Source of the DNA: Aphrophora alni
Lineage: Eukaryota > Arthropoda > Insecta > Hemiptera > Aphrophoridae
Direction of reading: 5' to 3'
Assembly (NCBI GenBank): GCA_963513935.1
Contig: OY740768.1
Location: forward strand, 61,731,523 to 61,795,522
Length of the DNA stretch: 64,000 nucleotides
Part shown: piece by piece, positions 1 to 11,705 of the stretch
How positions within the stretch are numbered: the stretch's first letter is position 1
Layout of the letters: the number at the start of each line of letters is the position of its first letter
Notes under the pieces: model-generated
Seen by the model: the letters and a program-made list of their open reading frames with translations, nothing else
Told to the model about the DNA's origin: nothing
Database searches by the model: none
Position numbers and translations under genes: made by a program

Positions 1-40
1 GCGGGATCAGTTAGTTTTTCGCAAGCAAGCAAGTGTTAAT

Positions 41-175
41 ATGTCCTCTAAAAAAGAAGTGTTACATACTCAAGCTAGAACTATTGTGGCGTTTGTGATA
101 AAATATTTTTATTTAGAGAAGGATAATTTTGGACCTATTATTGATGTAAAAAAAGTTCTTGAAAGAGCTTACTAA
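41..175 (+). pseudogene. 44-codon fragment resembling N-terminus of a transposon helix-turn-helix protein
   Basis: An ATG at 41 opens a 44-codon frame ending in TAA at 173. It begins MSSKKEVLHTQARTIVAFVI and continues with YFYLEKDN and KKVLERAY. The lysine start, the histidine-glutamine-alanine-arginine stretch and the final glutamate-arginine resemble the first helix of DNA-binding domains found at the start of some insect DNA-transposon proteins (recollection of family style, not a search). No splice donor consensus lies at its end, so I cannot extend it. It is probably the first piece of a broken transposon gene, and its remainder is not seen in the following 1.5 kb. Confidence 0.35.
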
Positions 176-544
176 TATTACTCCCATTTAAATGTATTTG
201 AACTTTTTCCTATTTAACTTTGATTTAAATAACAATTTCTTACTCATAGCCATAACAAAACTGATCATTTAGTAATAAAAGTGATAAAGTTTCATTTTGT
301 TAAAAGTGGCACATAGAATATCCAGCTTCGACGATAATCCATGGTTTATAAATTAATTGTTCTGTTCTTTTTATCATCATTTTATTCTCATATCAATGTG
401 GTCCTAATAATTAAATTTTCAAATCATTCTAGTTTTAGATAACTACTAGCTTATTTGATTTAATCTCTAATTAGGGATCACCTTACACTATATATTATTT
501 TCAGAATTTTTTCTATCTACTTTTTTGACCCAAATTCTATGTTT
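176..544. other. AT-rich sequence without recognisable gene
   Basis: No sustained reading frame, RNA-like structure or repeat boundary is visible here. Confidence 0.6.
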
Positions 545-1140
545 TGAAACTTCACAGTGTTTTCATTATACTTTTGTAGGTTATTACCATGTTTTTACAT
601 TTAGCTCCTTACTGCTAATTGTGAACTAAGGATGTTATTGCCTAATTTTGTCTGTTACATTGCTTCTGTTAAACAACTTTGTTTAGTGTATCTCTGTTAA
701 TTTCTAAATACAACTGGCTGAAAGTTGTGTGTCAGATACCTATTGTGTATTTTCTTATCTGGACAACCATAGTGCCAACTTCTGTATTATATCATTAGCC
801 AACAAAATTTCTGTTTCTTGGACCTTCATCTAACTTAAGGTGTTTTCCCTACAGTTTTACCTTGTTTTTTTTAACATTTAGCTGCTAATTACGAAGAAAC
901 ATTTTTGTTATTACATAATTTTGTCTGCTATATTGTATCTTTTGAATAATAAAACGAGTTTTTTATCTGGAATTCACAACGACCATACAACTGACTTCTG
1001 TATTATTTCATTTGCAAATAGGTCTACATAAATTCTGTTTCTTGCAAATTCATCTAACTCATGGTTTTTCACTACACTTTGTAGCTTATTACCTTGTTTT
1101 TACATGTAATTTACTTTTGAGAACTAAAATGATGTTATTT
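545..1140. repeat. Degenerate tandem repeat, unit about 220-285 bp
   Basis: A segment with ttaccatgtttttacatt, then gctaatt, then cataattttgtctg, then a tail with acttctgtattat and tctgtttcttg, recurs starting near 560, 845 and 1070. The third copy is partial. The copies are diverged by substitutions and indels, so this is an old local duplication. No coding content is seen. Confidence 0.55.
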
Positions 1141-1799
1141 AATAATTAATTTCATCAACTCTGATCCATCAATTGCATAATATTTTTAGTTTACCTCCAG
1201 TGTGATAAAATTACTGCTGCTGCTGTTCATTGAGAAGCGGACATTTATATGTGAGTTATAAAAGATTTGATAGGTCTCTGAAAACGAGCATAACTGTTTA
1301 TACTGACTCCGTTTCTTTCTATAATGGCCATAAAAATATAGGCCTAGTTGTTAGCGGCCATATTGGTTAAATATTATGCATAAACTGTATGAATATAAAA
1401 AATAAATCGCTCTATTTATATGCTTTATGCCGAACATACATATATATTTTCGATATATGACCCGTAATAGAATTTGTAACACTTTGTCATCCTTCAGGTG
1501 TTTTAAAAATACTTTTGCAGTAGAAAGTGATTCGTGTATTTGGGTTGCATAATATATATTTATTTATATATTTTGTAGCCAAAAGTCGACTGCATCTATA
1601 TCGCTGTGCCATTAGATAAATGAGTTATTTTCTTACTATCGGCACCGATTAACTCGGCGGTCACCTACCGAACTAGATTTCAAAATAAATAGAAACTAAA
1701 CTTTTCGAATGATCGGCGCACACAGGAATAATGATTTTTTTCGACTCGACATTTTACAAAATACAACGTATTACGGTCTATGAAGAGGAATCTATTGTC
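1141..1799. other. Non-coding sequence, nothing recognised
   Basis: Mostly AT-rich. Base composition becomes more balanced after about 1600, leading into the decayed coding region next to it. No feature could be supported. Confidence 0.5.
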
Positions 1800-3150
1800 G
1801 ACCTAAATCTCTTTGGCACCGTCTTATATTGGATGTCTTAGTATTGATGGCATAGTTCCCTTCTCCGTTCTTCAGGATACAGTTTTCTTACAAGTATGCA
1901 ATGTTGACGAGATCTGCGTTGACTACAGGAACGCCTACATCTTGTATCCCACTGTGCTTAACGGAATAATTTTACACAAGATTGATCGGAAATAAAGATT
2001 CGTTATGTCTATTGGTTACTGCGTCATGGGTGTTTTTTCCCTCGCCCAGATCTCTCAAGTGGATCTCTTTTGTATGGTGCTTTTGCACTACTTTATGAAA
2101 AGATAAACATTTATCATCCTCAGTTTCTAGGTTAACCGAATATCTTTCCGTTACAGGACTAGCTGTATTCATATTGTAGTTTCCCTCAGCTGTAAGTATT
2201 GGTCTCTTAAATTAGATTATAGTATAGTAATTTAAAATTTACTCCTATTGGAAACATTAATTATCCTACACCTCTATTACTCTGCTCTAAGCCGTGTACC
2301 TTACTGTTTTTGAAGTAACGTCCGAAAGTATCGACACTCATCATATGAGGGATCAGATCTTTCAATTTCCAGAACCATGTATAAATACGACCTCCATATT
2401 TTGACAATAATAGAGGCGTTTCCGTTAGCGTGCTCAGTGTTATGGTGTATTGAAAGTCTCAATCTGTCGCAAAATTTGTTGGGATTGTCGCAATATGAAT
2501 GTCCTTTCTCTGTAACTGTTGTAGGTGGGAACAGATGATTGTATTTATCGGACCTCGGGTTAAGATTGCCTTTATCTGTGAGGATTATATGAGCGTATGT
2601 GCGTATTGGAGCTTGTACAAATGTCTTTCAGGCAAATCAGCCTATGTGTAAGTGCCACCTTAAAGTAGACGTTTAGACAAAAAATCTTACAAGTCAACTG
2701 TCTCTTTATAGTCCATAACCTGAATTATAATATATCCAACGTCGTCTGCATTAGTGGACAGTACGTATGATATAAGTAGGTTTCGGTAGATTTGATTGGA
2801 CGCCATATGACTGTGTACACTCACGCTGCCCTTGTCGTGGAAACATTCAACACTCTCCAGCTTCTCTGAATAAATCGGTAACCACCTGTTCAGCCTATTT
2901 ACTTTGATTAAAGTTCTCTCACTACGGTCATTTAGAAGGTACGTGTTGAAAAGAAGAAATTCATAGAAATTTACATCCATACATTTCCGCCACGATTCTA
3001 AGTAGTGTAGGACTACTAGTGACATTGTAATTGAGACCATCAAAGGATAATTCAATAGGGCCGCACTAGCATAGTTCTACAAAAACGCTACAGTCAACAG
3101 TCCATGAGGGTAATTTTTTAGAGCCGCAAACTGTTTTACCCAAGATTATA
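1800..3150 (-). pseudogene. Frameshifted coding relic of unknown family
   Basis: Read on the minus strand, this block has long open pieces in shifting frames, unlike its AT-rich neighbours. Pieces include CGPIELSFDGLNYNV (near 3060-3010), the 122-codon frame at 3055-2687 containing RSERTLIKVNRLNRWLPIYS, a roughly 108-codon open stretch at about 2636-2313 with SYCDNPNKFCDRLRLSIHH, an overlapping frame with GGRIYTWFWKLKDLI (about 2395-2350), and a terminal piece with NGEGNYAINTKTSNIRRC (about 1880-1820). The order is consistent with one protein of about 400 residues broken by several frameshifts and stops. I do not recognise the family. The balanced base use hints at a foreign or once-selected gene. 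Confidence 0.4.
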
Positions 3151-4967
3151 CAGTGAGGCCTAACATTGTAAACATTTAAAATTATAGTCGATGCGAAAAT
3201 TTGATTTTATTGCTAATCTATAATAGTGTTGTAGTAACATAGGTGGGTTTATCTGTAACAACTGAACAGATAAAAGTGAGTACGCCACACTTTTCGCTCT
3301 CGTTTAAAATTTCAACCATATTGTCATATTAAATTCTAACTCCAGCAGTAATCATGAGTATAATAAACGGAGACAAACAAATATATTGAACTGTATAGAT
3401 TGAAGTGAAACAAAAAAACAGGAATAGGTTCTGCAACATCATGGAAGTTTTATGAGCAATTACGTTTTTGAAATTGTATAACCCAGAACTGAAAGAACAA
3501 ACTTATTGAATGATGCAGTATTTAATGAAGAAACCGTTGAGCCCTCTCAAAATGAGAGTAGTGTGAATGTCAGAGATGTGAATTTGAATAAAAGTACTAC
3601 AAAAGATACATCTAACACATGCACTGATATAAGTAAGTTTATTTGACAACTATTCTGGAGAGATTTAGAAAACACTTCTACAGATTCATAGAATCAGATC
3701 TAAGAAATTAATGTTATATACTCACCAACTATAAAATAATGGCAACCTAGAATCCAAATGATTTTTTTAGAGAGTTCAGTTCATCGTAAACAATTTTTCC
3801 CAGTTATACTGTGACTTAACTAAAACATACCGCCAATATCTCAACGACTGAGCAACTCCGTTTAAACAATAGAGTAATACTATATTCACATTCACTAGTT
3901 AGTACAGTTTTAATTCAAGAACTAACCAATTTGACTCTATTGTCTGCTCAAAAACAGCAAATTTTAATTTGCAAGAAAATAAAAAAAAACATAATACCAT
4001 GATCTTAAGGATAATATATCTTCAACGCTGATTTTACTCTAATGGTTTGTGATGATAATTCCTCATAAATAAAATTCAAAAATAAATGGAATTGTATTTT
4101 ATTAAATCAGCAATAACCTCTAAGAATGTCATCATCACGCCTCAAATGTTTTCCGATAAGTAATCTGTATAAACATGACTTGTGTACACTTATTGAACAT
4201 ATAATTCACTTGTTTTCTCTTCTCGGAATACAGGTATAATGACAAATCATCACAATCTTCCTCATCTTACATAAGTTAGTTAAGAATTTTTGTTGGCGAC
4301 ATTTTTTTCCAAAGACCTGGCCAAACTCAAACGTCAAACTGCGAGCGAGACAGTGTCACTGGCTTGTCATTCCACAAGTCGCTGTAGCTTGGAGACATAT
4401 ATATCTGCTGTACATCTCATGTATGCTGTCGCTGTAGCTGTGTTCGAAAGGCTACCTATATACATATTTTTTGTTATTGTTGTTAGAGTAGACACACATT
4501 ATCAATAAACTGAGTAGAGAGAATATAGATAAATCATAATATTAATAATAATAAAGAAATAAAATAATACCGATATACCTACTAAATATCATAGTATAAA
4601 GTATCATAGCGCCGTTAAATTTTGTCTAATACTAACGTGACTCAATTTAAACAGCATTAATATACTAGGTCTTATCGGGGTTTACAAGTAGCAAGGATTG
4701 ATGAAAACTGCATAACCGAAACTTTATCTTTTTTATTGGTGTGTTAGCAACCTCATACATATAGTAAATTATATGGTTAATTGACCAATAAACGAACTTG
4801 ATAAATTGTAAAAAAAAACATAGCATAAATTTTATACATCCCCAAAAATAAATGAAAACCCTAAACATTTTGCCACCAAAAAGTTAGTTTGTTAATTGTC
4901 AGTCAATCAAAATTGAAATTGAACCATGGACTCTGTTTTTGTAAAAAATATTTAACTATTTAAATAG
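3151..4967. other. AT-rich intergenic sequence
   Basis: Only short chance reading frames occur (for example around 4290-4508 and 4665-4868). Their translations are low complexity or unlike any protein I know. No gene is supported. Confidence 0.6.
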
Positions 4968-5557
4968 TAAAGGAAAGGTCTAACCACAAAACCACAACAA
5001 AAAACACTAACAACACAAAAACTGTATACTTATGTTTATTCTACCTGATGTACATTTCATGCCATTGGTTGAAATAACTGACCAGGCTAATGACTTGGTT
5101 CAATGACATTGGTTGAACTAACCACAGGAAGGAGTGGGGTTGAAATCTCACTTGTACAACTTTTTATAAATTAATAGATTTAAGCCGCGTTCACACGATG
5201 CCAGTTGGAGGGCAAGTTACTTGAAGCAAGTTACTTGAACCGTGTGAACGACACTGGCTCAAAATTGCAGTCAAGTTGCTCGCCTACTTGACTGTCAAGT
5301 CGACTTGCTCGAGGAGTAGATTACTTGCTCCCCCACCACCTTAAAATCCGACTTGCACTAGTACTGGCACCGTGTGAACGCGACTGGCTTGTTTACTTGC
5401 GCAAGTTGTGATAAGAAGTAGCTAGGAGAGGTGCGTTGTTGTGGTTTTGTTTTGTAGGTTATATAAATTATTTCCATGTCAATTTTGTAAATATTGAATT
5501 CCATAATTTTTTGTTTAGTTTAACATATCAGATAAAGTTAAGTTTGCTCTGATCGTC

Positions 5558-5908
5558 ATGGCACCACGGTGGTCAGATGAAATTACAATGAAGTTTCTGG
5601 AATTATACAAAGAACGGCCGTGTTTGTGGGACCAGTTTACTGAATTGAACAAAAATAAAAATGCACGTGAGACGGCTGTATTGGAAATTGCAGAAGCTAT
5701 GAATATTGATGGTTTTGGAAGTGCTGAGGTGAAACTAAAAATTAAAAACCTTCGAACAACCTATACCGGGGAAGTATTGAAGCAATCAAAAAGTGCTAAA
5801 TCGGGTTGCGGTGCAAATGAAGTGTATGTGTCGACTCTGAAATGGTTCAGTATTATGCAGTTCATAATGAACAGAGGAACATTGAAGAGAAAAACTACAA
5901 GTAGTCTG
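5558..5908 (+). CDS. Harbinger MADF/Myb-like DNA-binding protein, exon 1
   Basis: ATG at 5558 opens 117 codons ending in phase 0 at a GTAAGT donor (5909). The start MAPRWSDEITMKFLELYKER, the following WDQF, and later KIKNLRTTY with a conserved tryptophan (LKWF) fit a MADF domain at residues about 8-95. In PIF/Harbinger elements this second protein binds the terminal repeats and helps bring the nuclease to them in the nucleus (family knowledge). Exon 2 follows at 7854 after a 1.9 kb intron that contains the C-terminal exon of the nuclease on the other strand. Reading on past the donor gives low-complexity phenylalanine-rich sequence, supporting splicing here. Confidence 0.8.
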
Positions 5909-6403
5909 GTAAGTTTCATTTATTTGCATATATTTCAGTATTTATACCGACGTGTGGATGACATCAACATTTTTTTGAGACTATTTTTTTTTTTAATAAT
6001 TTCAAGTGTAATGTAGACGATGCCAATATTTTCGTTCCGCGGAAACGTCCAGGAATATATTTGTTTTAATTTTTTTTAAATGACCAGCCAAAGTATATGA
6101 TTTTTTTTACAATATTATATGTTCCTTGTTGTAAAATAACTGACTGAAATACTTGTTCACACTATTAAACATAACAAATATCCATAACTTCACAACAAAT
6201 ATGCTAACATACAAATTTTAGATAATATATAAATGGTTTAGTTTTTACGACTTTTTTTAGTATAATCAGATATTGAAAATCTTAATCCGTTGAAGGGAAA
6301 ACATTTTTTAAGACTTAAAATGGGTGCATATATAGATTACAAAACGGATTTATTTGTCCTACCAACTGGTTCAAGTACTTCCTCCACACGTCGGTATAGT
6401 TAC

Positions 6404-7213
6404 CTAATTTTCAATTATAAATCCATTTATTAAACTGTATGAGTGTAACATTTTGTACTGCCAATGAACAGCACCTTCATTGACAAAATATCGTTTGTAA
6501 GCGTCTCTTTTATTCTTAGCCTTCTTGGTTTGCTGTTGACTTCCTATGCGTGTGACACTCGGTAGGCCAATAGTCTCTTGTCTCCAGGAACCGGCAAGAG
6601 TGTCTCCTAGGTTGTAATCTTCAATGTCCACGGCACCTCTAGGGAAATATGTGTGATTTGACAACTTTCTTAAAAAGTTGTGCAGAGCACATGAAGCAAA
6701 AACAATTTTATCTACGGATTCTGGATCTATTTGAATAGGTCTCTCAAACACTCTGAGTCTGCTAACAAGTATGCCAAATGCATTTTCCACAATACGCCTA
6801 GCTCTTGAAAGTCCATAATTGTAGATTTTGCTTTCCATGTCAAGTAGTTGACCTCCATAGGGTTTCATTAAGTATTCTTTAAGTGGAAACGCGTCGTCCC
6901 CCAACACGACACCGTCCTTTGGTAACAGACCAGATTCTAGGGAGTCCAGTAATGAGCATCTTTGAAAAACTCTAGCATCAGATACAGAACCGTTACTTCC
7001 AACATCAATGTATGTAAAGCAATAATCATGATCCACCAGGGCCAGTAATATGATACTGTGTGACATTTTGTAATTGAAGTAGGTACTTCCACAATTATTT
7101 GGGGCTCTTATTGTTATGTGCTTTCCATCGATAGCACCATAGCAGCCGGGAAAATTCCAACAGTCTCTAAAAACTTTTCCAATTATCATCCATGCTTCAT
7201 GAGATTCTGGAGT
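6404..7213 (-). CDS. PIF/Harbinger DDE nuclease (transposase), exon 2
   Basis: Minus-strand exon read 7213 to 6404, entered through a ttttatttcag acceptor in phase 0. It encodes 269 residues of the catalytic domain. The three acidic catalytic positions of the Harbinger DDE fold are visible: Asp in CYGAIDGKHI, Asp in LGDDAFPLKEYL and Glu in RRIVENAFGILVSRLRVF. Other family signatures are FNYKMSHSIILLALVD and CALHNFLR. The exon lies wholly inside the intron of the MADF gene on the opposite strand. With exon 1 it gives a 427-residue protein, normal for the family, with no stop or frameshift, so it may be functional. Confidence 0.9.
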   Translation of the reverse strand, partial: TPESHEAWMIIGKVFRDCWNFPGCYGAIDGKHITIRAPNNCGSTYFNYKMSHSIILLALVDHDYCFTYIDVGSNGSVSDARVFQRCSLLDSLESGLLPKDGVVLGDDAFPLKEYLMKPYGGQLLDMESKIYNYGLSRARRIVENAFGILVSRLRVFERPIQIDPESVDKIVFASCALHNFLRKLSNHTYFPRGAVDIEDYNLGDTLAGSWRQETIGLPSVTRIGSQQQTKKAKNKRDAYKRYFVNEGAVHWQYKMLHSYSLINGFIIEN

Positions 7214-7853
7214 CTGAAATAAAAGTACCTGTCATGATAGTTGTATTAAATAATAAATACATATAAACTAAACCGTCTGGTCTGGCATGACATATACAGA
7301 GTGTTTATAAAAAGGTTCCAAAAATTTAGGATAATGTGCCTTGGAACAAAATAAGTAAACAGGTTTTATAACCATATGTCCTAAATTCTTTGGTTTCGTT
7401 CCATTAATTTCATTCCTTTAGAAATGTTTACCATTTAATTTTTTTTAAATTTATTATTTACAGTTAAAACATTGAAATGGTCGGCATTTCAAAAGGTATG
7501 AAGTTAATAGAACGATTTTTAGTACATTAGTTGATATAAGTATGTTGCACAATAACCTTAAATTTAATCAAAATTGGTTTAGCCGTTTTCTTATTATAAT
7601 TTTTTTGGTAAAAATCTTAAATAGACAAACAGAAATACAGAACACAAAGCATTTTAGGACATATGTTTATTGGAACGTTTTTACTTATTTTGACCCTGGG
7701 AAGAGTATTCTGAAATTTTGGGCCATCTTTTCATACACCTTCTTTTTGTTTATATATACAAGGTATTAAATAGTACCATACATGTAGGGTGTTTGTAAAA
7801 AGTGTACCAAAACTTATTATAAGTAACAATTCTACAAACCCCTTTCTTTCCAG

Positions 7854-8492
7854 GAAATTGCTTCTGCTAAAAGAACAGCTGACAGTCCCGGAGGTGACAA
7901 CAACAAGCACGAAAATAAAGATGCGGATACAGTGATGCTTTCTGAAGTCGATTATGGTGAAGAACATCACAAGATAGCAGATAATCCTGCTGTTGTAACT
8001 AATGAGTCTACAGTTCAAGAAACTGCATCACAATCTACTTCTACTCCGGACCGTTCCACTTCAAAACGTTTTAAGGCAAGATCAAGAATTCAACAGATTG
8101 CTAATACAGCCCGTGAAGTAAAATCTCTGAGCGCTTACATTAAACCTAAAAAGGAGAGTGAGCATGACATTTTCGGCAAACACGTAGCTGCTTAGTTGTC
8201 ACAGTTAAATGCACGGCAAGCTATAAACGCAGTTGGGAAAATAAATTCAATCATAACTGAATGTCGTTTACAAGATCTGAATGATTCTACACCGTCACCA
8301 TACGATACTTATACGCCATCTTCTTTTGCTCAAAGCCCAGATGATTTACTTGGTTCTGATGAATCTCTGGGACATTTCAATAACTCAGTACGCGATTATA
8401 ATCAACCATCAACTTTTACCACTGTCGGTGTTTATAAAACCGTTAGTCAAGCATTACTTACGCTTGAGGACGGTTATTCAGAAAATAAGTGA
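7854..8492 (+). pseudogene. Harbinger MADF-like protein, exon 2, with premature TAG
   Basis: A good acceptor (ccctttctttccag, ending 7853) opens exon 2 in phase 0, matching exon 1. The frame runs through SPGGDNNKHENKD, EVDYGEEHHKIADNP and KRFKARSRIQQIANT to FGKHVAA, where a TAG at 8193-8195 interrupts it. The same frame then stays open for 98 more codons to TGA at 8490, and the composition does not change across the TAG. The tail probably mediates contact with the nuclease or other proteins. The single nonsense codon suggests recent loss of a full-length protein of about 328 residues, or an error; truncated, it would be about 230 residues. Confidence 0.75.
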
Positions 8493-8655
8493 ACTATGAT
8501 TTGTAACTCGTTTTAACCATAATAATTAACCTACTTTTTATAAGACAGACTTTTTCTAAGAAAATATAGTTTTATATAACATTACAGATTTTTGTTACTT
8601 GTAATTTATTTCATCTGAAATATACGTAGCAGTTAAAATTTTTTTTTATCATTAC

Positions 8656-9129
8656 CTTTATGTACTCCTTTAGACATGTATACAGAGCAACGCATACTTC
8701 TGGGATAAACACTGACATTGCTGCCTTTGAAGCACGAAATAAATGTTGAAGACTCCTGTAGCTATTTCCTGTGGCCAGGTAAGACAAGGTAATCTCTAAT
8801 TTCAATTTAGCAGAAAAAGCAGGTCTCATATTTGTGTCTTGTTTGGTAATCACAGGTTTTATGAGTTCAAGAAGAACATCAAAACTCTCAGGTGACATCC
8901 GCATACATGCTCGATATTCTGCTGGGTCTTCATTACGCAGTTCTGTTAGTAATTGGACAGAAGCACCACGTGTCTCTCTCCTGTTTATCCACTCTCTAGC
9001 CCATAATTTTTTCTTTTCCAGCTCTTCCAGTAATATTTCACTAGATTCCCTTACAAAATCCACTATAAGATTTCGCGTCATTTCTTGTACGTCATCATAA
9101 GTAACCACAGAAGATGCAATTTCTGCCAT
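8656..9129 (-). CDS. PIF/Harbinger nuclease, exon 1
   Basis: Minus-strand exon from ATG at 9129 (MAEIASSVVTYDDVQEM) to a GTAATG donor just past 8656; 158 codons, phase 0, matching exon 2 at 7213. An in-frame ATG ten codons upstream (9159) is an alternative start. The exon holds the N-terminal helical region: KKLWAREWINRRETRGA, YRACMRMSPESFDVLLELI and LSYLATGNSYRSLQHLFR, the last being the conserved helix-turn-helix-like stretch of Harbinger transposases. The 1.44 kb intron (7214-8655) contains MADF exon 2 on the plus strand. Confidence 0.87.
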
Positions 9130-9410
9130 TTTAACACACCAACTTAAACACTGGTTCACTCACAACTGGCATCGTGTGGACAGGGTCAAGGCAAGTACCC
9201 AGTCAAGTAACTTGCTTCAAGTAACTTGAAGCAAGTTACTTGCCCTCCAACTGGCATCGTGTGAACGCGGCTTTAGTGTTGGTTTAATACTCAACCTCTG
9301 AGGATGGTAACTATGTTACTGAACTGTACATCAGGTAGAATAACCATAACTATACAGTTCTTGTGTTGTTCGTGTTTTTGTTGTGGTTTTGGGGATTATC
9401 CTTTCCTTTA

Positions 9411-10439
9411 TTGTATATTCACCTCAGTGCTCTAGTGATTCTTATTATTTAAGTACGACATACATTTGGTTTGATTATGTCATAAACGTGTCTTCATTGT
9501 AAATAAATTAAAGTCGAAGTTTTAACCAATTATTCATTAATCAAAATATTAAGCGTTAACAAATAATTAATAGCCTACATATATTTTCTTACAGTAATTA
9601 AAAAAAAAAAACTTAACAATGTAATAAAACGAAAATAACAGCTGTAAATAAAAATAAGATAATGTAATGGCACCAAAACTGTGTTTTATTTTAAATAGCT
9701 GTCCTTTTTATTTGCAAGTAAGATATTTAGATGGACATTTTATGGTATAATTTTATACCAATCTAAAGCATTCACACAAAATTTTAACCGAAAAGTTTGG
9801 GAAAAAACTCATCCCCGACAAGTAGAACATTCGAATATCTTCATGGGCAAATACACTGAAGCTAATAAAAAGTTTTTGTAATGAAACTTTACTTAAGAAA
9901 AACATTCTCAATTCCAACCATGAGTCAACCACAAAATTTAAAGATTTCTTTTTTTGTGTTTTCTTAACTTCACCTTTTAAAATGTGCTTTATATATATTA
10001 TTTGAAACAAATGGACCACATTTGAAACCAAGTATCCATAAATTATTGAGTAGTAAATTTTAAAATAAAAATTGTAATTAGAATTGTTATACAGATTTAT
10101 TTTAAATTTGATGTCAATTCGTAATTTATGCACTGTATATAATTTATTTATCCAATACAATTTTAAACGAAATTACAAAACAAAGATTGACATACATTCA
10201 CTCCTCATAATTAGTTAATTTGTTTCGGATCTAAATGCATTTCATTGTCAGACAAGTACTGTATAACTTTTATAAGTCATTTTACAATAATAAAAACAAA
10301 GATGAAAATAAATTTCAAATTCTTTTCGATTTGTGACAGTAACTTGTATTTTCATTAAACGTCTGGAAATATACTTTTAAATCTACATTAAATACTGATA
10401 AATTTATAATTTTGTATACTTTTATAATTTGTATTACGG
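9411..10439. other. AT-rich intergenic sequence
   Basis: No supported feature. A 135-codon minus frame at 9753-10160 is lysine/isoleucine/tyrosine rich and looks like a chance product of AT-rich sequence. Confidence 0.6.
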
Positions 10440-11468
10440 TCTAAATTAAGAAAAATTTCGAAATATCGAAATACGAATACATTTTGTACTTACTATAATT
10501 TAAAGCATGAGACAGATTTTTATATTTAAAATTGCATCCTCTTAAAACTCTTTTCTTTATCATTCTATATCTCTTTCTCGATCTTTTAATAAAATTTTGA
10601 AGTAGACCATATATGGAATTTACATTATATGTCTTGTTTTCAAAATAAAAAATTTAAATTCAATTTGTAGTATTACCACAACTACTTGTAAAGTGTTTTA
10701 ATATAGCAAGTAATTTTTGGTCGTAAAAATGAATATAATATGCAACTTGTTGATAGGAATTTTAGGATAGTCAATAACGATTTACATTATAACACCACAA
10801 TTCACCATAATAAAAACATGTTTATATTTTAATAAATACCAATCACAATTTCTAGATTTTAGTTAAAAACCTCGTTTTTTGAGCGGAAAAACTTTATAAT
10901 TATAATGATACATTTATTATTATTCATTATAATATATCTAGTGTATAAATGCTTTTTGTTTAATTATCACAACGGTTTCTTGACACCCAGTTGCAATCAA
11001 ACATTACACTCCTTGTGGAAAAAGAACAAAGAAAATCACAAATTTAAAACATATTAGATACATTTTATTTGTATATGGATTGATAATTTACCTAATATCC
11101 GATAGTCTACTATATTTTTGATTTGAACAAATACTAATAGAAATTTGCTTTTTTCTAATAGTATTCATAATAATTGACATGCCTATTATTTTTATATGGA
11201 CTTCCTTTTGTTATTAATGAAATCTTTACATTTTAATATCATAATTCGTCATGTCTAAGTACTCAGAAGGCTGTTTAGATATATGAGCACGATTCATTGT
11301 TTTGTTTAATCCGATATTTCCATTACAACAAAGAAATTTCTTATCACTATTCAAACCTAATTCATTGTATGTTACTTACTGGGAACCAGACTAACTGTTA
11401 AATATATTATGATATTATATTTTAATTGATTATTAATGAGTTCAAGTTCATCGTTTTAAACATAGGCT
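10440..11468 (+). promoter_or_regulatory. Duplicated upstream block of serine protease gene 1
   Basis: The segment from about 10470 (atacgaatacattttgtact) to the start codon has a diverged counterpart at 35911-36933, with nearly the same distance to the start codon (998 and 1023 bp). Further shared patches include a stretch near 11260/36720 and the final taggctATGA at the start. No TATA box or initiator could be assigned with confidence. The shared block probably holds promoter and 5' untranslated sequence duplicated with the gene. Confidence 0.5.
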
Positions 11469-11705
11469 ATGACTTTATTCCCATATTTCTTTATTTTGAT
11501 ATTAGCAACGACTATACATTTTAATAAGTCAAGATTTATTTCTTCGTCCGTCGATGGACTAATAAGAAATAAATCAAATTTTTTAAATTCAAATCACCAA
11601 TTAAAGACTTATCATTTAAGGAGAGCTGCTCATAGACGAATATATGGAGGATACGAAGTTAAGGACTTTAAGAAGTATTCGTTCATGGCATATTTAAAGA
11701 GAAGA
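11469..11705 (+). CDS. Serine protease gene 1, exon 1 (signal peptide, propeptide, activation site)
   Basis: ATG at 11469 opens 79 codons ending in phase 0 at GTAAGT (11706). MTLFPYFFILILATTIHF is a signal peptide, predicting secretion. A basic propeptide of about 40 residues follows, without the six-cysteine pattern of a clip domain. The zymogen activation site is AAHRRIYGGYEV: cleavage after Arg would free IYGG, equivalent to IVGG of trypsin. YSFMAYLKRR closes the exon. Exons 2 and 3 (16487-16755 and 30319-30877) complete a chymotrypsin-fold (S1A) protease of about 354 residues. A paralogous exon 1 is at 36934. Confidence 0.85.

Larger units (their letters stand above)
5183..9272. mobile_element. 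PIF/Harbinger DNA transposon, two genes, near complete
   Basis: The element starts AGCCGCGTTCACACGATGCC at 5183 and ends with the reverse complement, GGCATCGTGTGAACGCGGCT, at 9272. TTA lies directly outside both ends (5180-5182 and 9273-9275), the three-base target duplication typical of PIF/Harbinger. The terminal inverted repeats continue inward through reiterated CAAGTTACTTG palindromes. Inside are the two standard genes of the superfamily: a MADF/Myb-like DNA-binding protein (plus) and a DDE nuclease (minus). The two genes interlock: each gene's intron contains an exon of the other. The nuclease frame is open throughout; the MADF gene has one in-frame TAG. Confidence 0.93.
4968..9410. repeat. 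Foldback (MITE-like) element split by the Harbinger insertion
   Basis: The left arm at 4968-5054 (starting taaaggaaaggtctaacc, ending ctacctgatgtaca) is the reverse complement of the right arm at 9325-9410 (starting tgtacatcaggtag, ending cctttccttta) with few mismatches. The arms are about 86 bp. Removing the 4.1 kb Harbinger element leaves a foldback of about 350 bp. The arms carry no coding sequence. No convincing target duplication is visible outside them. Confidence 0.7.

Noticed and set aside
9753..10160. 135-codon minus-strand frame upstream of serine protease gene 1
   Set aside because: Lys/Ile/Tyr/Asn-rich with no motif; expected by chance in AT-rich DNA.
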